Positions 57,000 through 64,000 of a DNA stretch of 64,000 nucleotides are shown here, piece by piece (position 1 is the stretch's first letter; each line of letters begins with the position of its first letter). The translations under genes and the position numbers were made by a program. This DNA is from Solen grandis. Its lineage: Eukaryota > Mollusca > Bivalvia > Adapedonta > Solenidae. The notes under the pieces were generated by a model, which was not told the DNA's origin, made no database searches, and saw only the letters and a list, made by a program, of their open reading frames with translations. Location: positions 52,632,771 to 52,696,770 of the forward strand of contig CM037790.1 of the NCBI GenBank assembly GCA_021229015.1, written 5' to 3'.

Positions 57000-57190
57000 A
57001 ACGACTTCTAGTCTAGATTACGTTAGTTGGTTGTTGGTTCTGTTCATCATCATGGGCTGGGATTGATTTTTAGACTTCATAAATATAATGGGTCACAGTA
57101 TCAAAGTTTATCATTTTTACTATTTTATATATAGGGCATTTGAAATCAATTCCATAGTCAAACGTTCTGTTCTCCGACAGCTCTTGTTCA
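57000..57190 (-). repeat. Truncated family B-like element, 5' end
   Basis: Read on the minus strand it begins ACAAGAGCTGTCGGAGAACAG near 57190, the family B head, and runs into AAATCAATTCC-type interior words. The 3' end is absent. Confidence 0.5.
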
Positions 57191-57479
57191 ATACTTATTT
57201 TAGATGTATTATACAGTATATATGTATTTAATTTTGATTATCATGTTCTAACATTTGATAAAAAATAAAAACTATCTTTTCTTGTTTCTTATTTGACAAC
57301 TGAAAAACTAATACTGGCCATTATACCCCTCTTAATTGTTCCTTCCCATGGGAAAGAACATCTATAGTCATACATTTCAACTTGACAGTTTTCAGATCGC
57401 TTCCTGCGGAGATGTTATCCCGCTTAGTATCTGATTTGCCTCATGATACCTACGATGAGACGGGATCCAATCGGAAGTG

Positions 57480-57600
57480 ACGTGATAGCAGAAACCGCCT
57501 TTTTATCCGCCATTTTAACGGCCATTACGTGATATCACGTGATGTGCGCCATTTATACGCCATTTTATCGACCATTTTTAGTCAGTCTAGCAGGTGCGTG
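57480..57600 (+). promoter_or_regulatory. Possible promoter: repeated CGCCATTTTA and CACGTGA motifs
   Basis: The string has CCGCCATTTTA (57509), GGCCATTACGTGATATCACG (57521), CGCCATTTATA and CGCCATTTTATCG. CCGCCATTTT is the inverse of the YY1/Pho binding site (AAAATGGCGG), and ATCACGTGAT is a palindromic E-box. The cluster lies about 650 bp upstream of a possible first exon. The sites are seen; the promoter role is inferred. Confidence 0.35.
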
Positions 57601-58253
57601 CAGGTTTAAATTACGGCTTCGTGTTATCCCGATTAAGAAACACGATATCAGCCTAAATTGAACTTAGCCCTATTAAAGCCCTTGAATTTCTTGCTTCATT
57701 TCTGTGCTACCATGACTTAAAGAAAAAAAAACATAAGAAAGTTTTGACTTGGAGAGAAATGTTCAACCACCTACAGTTGGTCCTTTTCGTACTCTAAGGT
57801 TATCTCTTCCATATGCAAATGCTGAAAAACGGCTTTCACTTCATACTTCATCATTTAGATATGCCCTGGAAGGAAAATTTTTGGTAGGCTAAAACTTGTA
57901 AACAGATAAGATTCACGCATATAAGCTATCTGGATTACAATCTAGCGCTCTTGCTGCTCACCAAGACCAACCTGCCGACTGTCTTTCAGTGCCCTCGGCG
58001 CTTTGATTTTGAACAACTGCCCCCTATTGAGTGCAAGGGAGATCACTCGGTTGAGTTATCAATTCGACGAGTCCGAAATGTTATTAAACGAGAAAAGTCG
58101 AGATTTCCGAAATTTATGCAGCAGCCCTGTTTTTGTAACAAAGACAAGTAGAAACGGAGATAAATTAAAAATATATTTACGCTTTCATTGCTGTGCTTGT
58201 AAGAGTTTTTTAACGTAGTTATCAAGATTGTGTTACGAGAAGTTATTTTTGAT

Positions 58254-58281
58254 ATGAGTGGAGAAGTTGGCGACGGAAAAG
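58254..58281 (+). CDS. Possible first coding exon of unknown gene
   Basis: ATG at 58254 gives MSGEVGDGK and then reaches AAAG|GTATTT, a reasonable splice donor. The product is unknown and no second exon is established; the protein-like exon at 63223 is a candidate but nothing proves it. It could be chance. Confidence 0.2.
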
Positions 58282-58880
58282 GTATTTATTTTAATTAAAT
58301 CTTTGTGTTTTTGGATATGGTTTTGATTTAATTTTTATATGCGTAACATGATTTCATCTATGATATCCAGAAGTATCCAGTTCTCGACAGTAATATGAAC
58401 CAAGGCCTCAGAGAGGGCGAAGCATGATGGCCTTATTCAGGGGTACTTGATCTATTCAGTTGCTATATGTATGTTCTAAGTAGATAAGAACACGCTCATT
58501 AATTCTAAGGAATAAAGGATCATTCAAATCGCGCTTACAAATATCCCAAATACATTTATTCGGGGTATTCCGGTTACTGCAGTTGTCTGGTATATATAAT
58601 TATATACTATATCATTTCATAACATTAAATAAAACGTATTCAGATTGCCAATTTTTTTAAGACAACTGTCCGCCTAAAAGTTGAAATTTTCACAGGCCAT
58701 TTTTCCTTAACCAAGAAAAAAACCTTAGGCCACTAAAATGAAAAACACAAAACTCTAATAGAAGGCTTCAAGCATTTATTGAAACAATTTCATGAACTTT
58801 CATACTTTTTGAACTTTTTGTTAACAAAAGTTAGGGTTGATTATTACTCTGAAAAAGTTTCATCATGTGGACATGACCAA
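58282..58880. other. No gene seen
   Basis: AT-rich, intron-like or intergenic. No repeat recognised. Confidence 0.4.
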
Positions 58881-58881
58881 T

Positions 58882-59207
58882 CTTCCAAAAATCCATTGAC
58901 TCTGGAATCCTCCCTAAGATATGGAAGGATGCAAATGTAGTGCCCATCTACAAAAAAGGAGATCGCTCCAATCCTGCGAACTACAGACCAATATCTCTAA
59001 CCTGTATTCTTTGTAAAACTTTGGAACACATTGTTGCATCCTCCATCTCGAAACATCTTACCAAGAATAGCATGTTTTATGAGCTCCAACACGGCTTCAG
59101 AGAAAAACGTTCCTGTGAGACTCAGCTCCTCATGCTGGTTGATGACCTACTGAAATCTCTTTAAAAAAAGAAGCAAACTGATCTTATCTTACTGGACTTC
59201 AGTTCCA
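58882..59207 (+). pseudogene. Non-LTR retrotransposon RT fragment 1
   Basis: The frame reads IPKIWKDANVVPIYKKGDRS then NYRPISLTCILCKTLEHIV and LQHGFREKRSCETQLL, the first RT blocks of a jockey/CR1-type LINE. A frameshift near 59162 leads to TDLILLDFS, and the element then stops where the second LINE begins. Confidence 0.8.
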
Positions 59208-60916
59208 GAAGTTCAGTGATTTCTTCATAAGTAAAGTTGAAAACATCAGAAATTATATAAAAGCTCAAAACAAAATAATTCCAACAGTCTTAACAGTGTT
59301 TCTCATTCTTCAACCTTGAGTAAATTGAAAGTTTTCAATCAAGCATCAGAGGAGGAGGTACAAAAAGATAATAAACCAAGTCGCCCAAACAAATCCTGTG
59401 AACTAGATCCTATTCCAACCTTGCTTTTGAAATCCTGCCTTAATGAACTTCTGCCAGTTTTGACAAAAATTATCAATATGTCATTGGACACATCTCATGT
59501 ACCAGTGCCTTTTAAAACTTCTCGTGTTAGACCACTGATAAAAAAAACGAACCTAGATAAAAACACATTCAAGAACTACAGACCTGTCTCAAACTTACCA
59601 TTTGTGTCCAAAGTGCTTGAAAAAGTGGTGAGCGCTCGACTTGAAGAAATTTAGTTCAAAACAACTACATGAAGAAAACCAATCGGCATATAGAAAATTT
59701 CATTCAACTGAAACTGCCTTAGTAAAATTACAAAATGATATCCTTCATTCCCTCGATCAGAATAATGTTACAATCCTTGTACTTCTGGATTTGTCAGCAG
59801 CCTTCGATACGATTGACCATGCAACACTATTAAACCGACTGGAGAATGACTTTGGGATTGCAGACAAACCTCTTTCCTAGGTGAGGTCATATCTATTGGT
59901 CGTTCACAAACAGTGTGTATCGATGGAAAACTGTCAAAACCTGTTCTATGAGTTTCAGTGTTCCACAGGGATCAGTACTTGGTCCAAAATTTTTTCACAA
60001 TGTACACAAAACCCATTGGTGACATTTGTAGGAAACATGGACTCGAACATCATTTCTATGCTGATGATTCCCAGTTTGTACATTTCTTTCAAACCTATCA
60101 ATGAAGCAAATGAAACTGTAACAATAGCCCGAGTTGAAAACTGTCTCCAAGAGATTGAGTCGTGGATGAACTGCAATATGCTGAAATTAAATGCAGAAAA
60201 GACTGAGGTTATTGTATTTAGTTCAAACTGGAATGCTGCACTTGTAAAAGACATATCTGTCAAAGTTGGGGATTCTGTGATCGTCCAATCTCCATCTGTC
60301 AGAAACCTTGGTTCAATGTTGGACTCCCAACATGACTATGGATCAACATGTCATTGCAGTCAGCAGGTCGTGTTTATGGGCAGATATGCCAAATTGGTCA
60401 CATCAGAAAATATCTAACAGATGATGCAAAGGTTCTAGTGAATTCCCTTGTAACCTCGAAAATGGACTACTGTAACTCTCTTCTGCAGGGAACACCAAAG
60501 AGCATTTTAAACAAGTTACAAAATGTGCAGAATACAGCTGCTCGGTGATAACAAAAACCTCTCGATATGACCATATAACCCCTGTTTTGAAAGAACTTCA
60601 CTGGCTTCCTGTACAAAGTAGGATTCAATACAAAATTCTCACTCTAACCTACAAGGCACTGCGCAATGAAGCACAAACTTATATCAAGACAATGTTGGAA
60701 ATCTACCAGCCAAAAAGACAGTTGCGATCTCAGAGTGATTCTCTCAAACTTGTAGTACCAAAATGTCGGACTGTGGCATATGGGGATAGATGTTTCGCAT
60801 ATGCTGCACCAAAACTCTGGAACTCTCTTCATGTCGGAATTAGACATTTAAACACAATGGATTCTTTCAAAAGGGCATTAAAGACACACCTTTGCCTACA
60901 AGCATATAGAAATTGA
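59208..60916 (+). pseudogene. Non-LTR retrotransposon ORF2 remnant (CR1/L2-like)
   Basis: It starts in the linker before RT (DFFISKVENI). RT blocks follow: FKNYRPVSNLPFVSKVLEKV, QSAYRKFHSTETALVKLQND, ILVLLDLSAAFDTIDH (first catalytic Asp), the YADD box near 60057 in a shifted frame, then MLKLNAEKTEVIVFSS, KMDYCNSLLQG and the C-terminal HWLPVQSRIQYKILTLTYK and APKLWNSLHVGIR. It was a target-primed reverse transcriptase. At least four frameshifts or stops (59653, 59878, near 59990, 60330, 60546) disable it; the endonuclease is missing, as in 5'-truncated LINE copies. Confidence 0.85.
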
Positions 60917-61617
60917 TCTTTGGGATACTTTGGTTTGTCATCTTTTGGATGACATCAGTTTTCAGTTGGTCACCTACTGTATTGGTTGTCATCTTTTAGA
61001 TGACATCAGTTTCGGTTGGTCACTATTGTATTTGGTTTGTCATCTTTTAGATGACATCAGTTTCAGTTGGTCACTATGTATTTTGGAGTTAGTCCTTCAA
61101 CTGTTAGCTGACCTGACTGTTAGTCGGTCACTATTAGTGATTTTTGTCCATGGACAGTTATTCGACTTGACTGTTACAGTGTCGCAACTGAGGACTGAGT
61201 CCGCTTCTGGCTAGGATACTTGACTTTTAGTCAGTTACTACTAAGGATTTCAGTCTGTTGATAGTTAGCTGACCTGACTGTTAATCGGTAACTGTTCAGG
61301 GACTTCTAATCATGATTTACTGTTAGTGAATCAGTTATTTTAATCATTTTTAGTTTATTTCATTTTACTGCAGTTACTTGGTTCCTTGCTGTTGGGGGAG
61401 TTTAAATGTATCTAATTCCTCCATCAGAAACCTGATGCTTTATTAATTATATATTTTTATATAATATATTTTTATATTACAATTTTGAGTGAGCGTGGTG
61501 ATTGTGTGTATGTGTGTGTGTTTTTGAATGCAATTGTAAAGCACTTTTGAACGTACATTGCTATGAAAAGAGTGCTATATAAATGTGGTATAAATTATAA
61601 TAATAATAATAATAATA
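60917..61617 (+). repeat. LINE 3' UTR and tail
   Basis: This continues the LINE from the ORF2 stop. Near the end AAAGAGTGCTATATAAATGT is followed by a (TAA)n tail (61595-61615). Such 3' ends are common in CR1/L2-like LINEs. Confidence 0.7.
60935..61075. repeat. ~62-bp tandem repeat with GTCATCT hairpin in LINE 3' UTR
   Basis: GTCATCTTTTAGATGACATC, a 7-bp stem with a TTT loop, occurs three times (60939, 60990, 61040), each followed by AGTTTCAGTTGGTCAC. Looser repeats with GACTGTTAGTCGGTCACTA follow to 61290. Confidence 0.8.
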
Positions 61618-61795
61618 TCGAGGCAAACATCTTCCTGTTAACAAGAGATTTCCACACCTTAAATGCCCTCTCATAAGGAAATTCATTGTTCATATCATAA
61701 TGTGCAGAATGAATTCTAATTCTTAACAAACATAATCTTGATGTTCTGAGGTGAGTCTGTTCCTGACTTAGTAGTGTCCGACAAATTCTCAAAAA
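61618..61795 (-). pseudogene. Probable hAT-like transposase C-terminal fragment
   Basis: The minus frame reads LRICRTLLSQEQTHLRTSRL, CLLRIRIHSAHYDMNNEFPY and ERAFKVWKSLVNRKM. The last part resembles the end of hAT transposases (compare DFMRALEVWRQ at 43435). It is cut by the LINE tail. Upstream at 61798-61820 is a perfect 10-bp inverted repeat CTGGTAGCCC/GGGCTACCAG. Uncertain. Confidence 0.35.
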
Positions 61796-61820
61796 TTCTG
61801 GTAGCCCAGTGGGCTACCAG

Positions 61821-63222
61821 ATTTGGAAGCTGGTAGCCCGAATTTTATTGACAATTCTAATGTACATAGACTCATTCGGTACTGACACAGTTTATTTTAT
61901 CAATGTGTAGTTTACAGTTATAAAAGCAGAGGGAAACAATTAAAATGTTAGAATAAATCAAAGTCATCAGTAGCAGAGAACTTTAGTTTAAATCAGAAAA
62001 GCATCCATGTACTTATATGTTTATTATCAAGAAGAATTTTACTGAATTTATCTTAAATTAAAAACAATATAAAGGACTTCTTATTTTTAAAAAGCAGAGA
62101 CTTCTGATTTGAAAAGCAGATGTCCCGACAGGATTCCTGGCTGAAAAGTGTTGAACCCTGAAAAGTTTTATTTCAAAAACGATCTGACATCACAAAAATA
62201 TACAATTCTATACAAAGCAGTTTAATTTCAATTCTATTTTCTAGCTTCATAATGTCTGTAGTTGAAATTGTTAACAACTAGAAGTTTCAACAATACATTA
62301 ATCTGACAACAGAATATGGGGAAACACAAATGTATAAAGTCTGAAATAAATTGTATTGGATGTCACCCTTTTTAATTTCAGATACCTATAATTTATATAA
62401 CTATTTCACATCAAAAATACTTGTTCAGCAAGCCAGACCTTAAAGTGCTCTGATATTGCTGTCTTTCGTGACAGCCTATTGTCCAGTGTCTATTAAGCCG
62501 TCTACTCAATGTAGGACATCTACTGAAATAAAGTCATTTAAATTAATTCCAAGATTTTATAGCATCTTATGGACATATTAACATACAATCTTGTGTGAAA
62601 TTACATGAAATGTCACCTATTGCACTTATACACATGGAAAGCTTTAAATAATTTACTGAAAATCATGTTTCTTAATAAAAAAAAAAAGAAAGAAATCCAT
62701 ACCTACCGACCCTATTTTTTTCAGAGCCGGTAGCAGAAAAAAGTTTTTTGGCCTTTTATTTTTCTCATCCCCTTTTTTTTATTTTTTTATTTCACTTACC
62801 TCCCTTGAACACGTAAAATAGAACAAAACGACTGCAGTTTTTATTTGCCAATTTTTAGGTTTGATACTGTTAGAAAGCTTTTTTTCCATCCAGATTTTAA
62901 TTTAACAAGTGTATTTTGATGCTAAATCATTTATTCTTTGTTTTTGCTCACTTTAAAAACTGGAAAATAAAACCGCGAAAACCCATGACATAATCTGCGA
63001 CAGTGATCAAAGAATTACAATTACCAGAGTAAAATAAGTAATTAAAAACAAATGTATGATTATATTGCCAAGAAGTTCTTAGAATGGTCATTTCTTACTT
63101 TGTATATGAGAAAAAATCATTCAAAATTTGTAAAAAAATGTGTTTTATTGTCGTGCACTTGAAGCCGAGATATGGCGTCTGTTTATGACGGAAAATATAG
63201 AACTTAAAATTTACTTTTGGAG
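61821..63222. other. Intergenic, no gene seen
   Basis: AT-rich. Around 62117-62156 the inverse of CAGGGTTCAACACTTTTCAG appears, which could be a hAT-type terminal repeat, but the partner end was not found. Confidence 0.4.
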
Positions 63223-63462
63223 GATATTCATGGTTTTCTTTTTACTTTTCCTACATCAAGTTGGGATAGTGTTGGCATACAAGATGTTGCCGAATATTGG
63301 TCTCAGTTTTATAAGCAGAAAAAACGATTCCTTTTGAAAGTGTCTGCAAACATCTACGAAAATCAAAGATACGAAACTATCCGAGTAATCCGCAAGCATC
63401 AGTGTCGTCCATTGATTGGATCAATTGATACGGCTAACAGGCGAATGACTCCACCTTTTTAG
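63223..63462 (+). CDS. Protein-like exon of unknown function, cut by repeat A7
   Basis: After a possible acceptor (TTTTGGAG) the frame gives DIHGFLFTFPTSSWDSVGIQ then DVAEYWSQFYKQKKRFLLKV, NIYENQRYETIRVIRKHQ and PLIGSIDTANRR. Codon and residue use look like a real, mostly alpha/beta, soluble protein. I do not recognise the family. A stop exists just upstream in this frame (63205), so it is an exon rather than a gene start. The closing TAG (63460-63462) is part of the inserted element A7, so the natural C-terminus or splice donor has been lost or lies beyond it. Confidence 0.4.
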   Translation, partial: DIHGFLFTFPTSSWDSVGIQDVAEYWSQFYKQKKRFLLKVSANIYENQRYETIRVIRKHQCRPLIGSIDTANRRMTPPF

Positions 63463-64000
63463 CTCACCTGAGCACTTGTGCTCGGGTGAGCTTTTGTGAT
63501 CGCCTTTTGTCCGTCGTGCATCGTCAGTCGTCCGTCATCAATAATTGGTTGTGAACACTCTAGAGGCCACAGTTTTGGCCCAATCTTCATGAAACTTGGT
63601 CAGGATGTTTGTCTACATGATATCTCGGATGAGTGCGAAATTGGGTCATGTGGGGTCAAAAACTAGGTCACCAGGTCAAATCTTAGAAAAAACCTTGTGA
63701 ACACTCTACAGGCCATAGTTTTGGCCCAATCTTCATAAAATTTGGTTAGGATGTTTGCCTACATGATATCTCAGATGAGTTCGAAATTGGGTCATGTGGG
63801 GTCAAAAACTAGGTCACTAGGTCAAAGCTTAGAAAAACCTTGCGAACACTCTAGAGGCCACAGTTTTGGCCCAATCTTCATAAATTTTGGCCAGGATGTT
63901 TGTCTACATGATATCTTGCATGAGTTTGAAATTGGGTCATGTGGGATCAAAAACTAGGTCACCAGGTCAAATCTAAGAAAAACCTTGTGAACACTCTAGA
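63459..64000 (-). mobile_element. ACAAG-headed element, family A, copy A7 (3' end only)
   Basis: Reverse copy of A5: begins TTAGCTCACCTGAGCACTTG, then a CGTCGTGCATCGTCAGTCGT tract and 145-bp units (AACACTCTAGAGGCCACAGT, CATGTGGGGTCAAAAACTAG). It continues beyond the window, so its ACAAG start is not seen. Confidence 0.85.

Overview
This is a piece of animal nuclear DNA, almost certainly from a bivalve mollusc and probably a heterodont clam. The reasons are spliced genes with GT/AG introns, AT-rich intergenic DNA, a mollusc-type Meta-domain SINE, and many interspersed repeats that begin ACAAG and end in a hairpin plus CTAA. There is no operon, CRISPR array or prokaryotic signal. The species is an inference.

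Host genes. Four consecutive exons on the minus strand (47835-47993, 45427-45567, 25638-25717, 18410-18592) encode part of the exonuclease half of the mitochondrial DNA polymerase gamma catalytic subunit (POLG). All splice sites are GT/AG and all reading phases agree. The 19.7 kb intron between the second and third of these exons holds an intact single-exon seven-transmembrane receptor gene (34606-35742, same strand) whose E/DRY, CWxP and NPxxY motifs are all altered. A possible promoter plus very short first exon lies at 57480-58281 (+), and an unidentified but protein-like exon lies at 63223-63462 (+), cut by a transposable element. No other host gene can be supported.

Region by region. 1-2.3 kb: remnant of a DIRS-type first ORF. 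2.5-6.1 kb: a Ngaro-like tyrosine-recombinase retrotransposon with broken gag, RT/RNase H (RT core deleted) and recombinase, but an intact SGNH-hydrolase ORF. 6.8-9.3 kb: a 122-bp satellite with a higher-order duplication of about 0.9 kb. 10.1-15.4 kb: a decayed BEL/Pao LTR retrotransposon. 15.8-33.9 kb: POLG introns filled with repeats, including several families of ACAAG-headed elements, TTAA-flanked MITEs, a pogo-like MITE and a SINE. 34.6-35.7 kb: the receptor gene. 37-48 kb: more repeats, a hAT transposase pseudogene split by one of them, and two POLG exons. 50001-50100: assembly gap. 50.1-56 kb: AT- and homopolymer-rich sequence of doubtful quality. 56.1-57.2 kb: hairpin array and LTR-like DNA. 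58.9-61.6 kb: two joined non-LTR (LINE) fragments. 63.46-64 kb: another ACAAG-type element, minus strand, running off the window.

Most interesting pattern. At least seven sequence-unrelated repeat families here share one architecture: a 5' end ACAAG, then a short hairpin, then a subterminal motif repeated inverted at the 3' end, an interior of 120-165 bp tandem units, a GACG/GACA-rich tract, and a 3' end of (C)TAA. Two insertions can be read through their interrupted hosts, and both reconstruct an empty site with no target duplication, which points to rolling-circle (Helitron/Helentron-like) movement.
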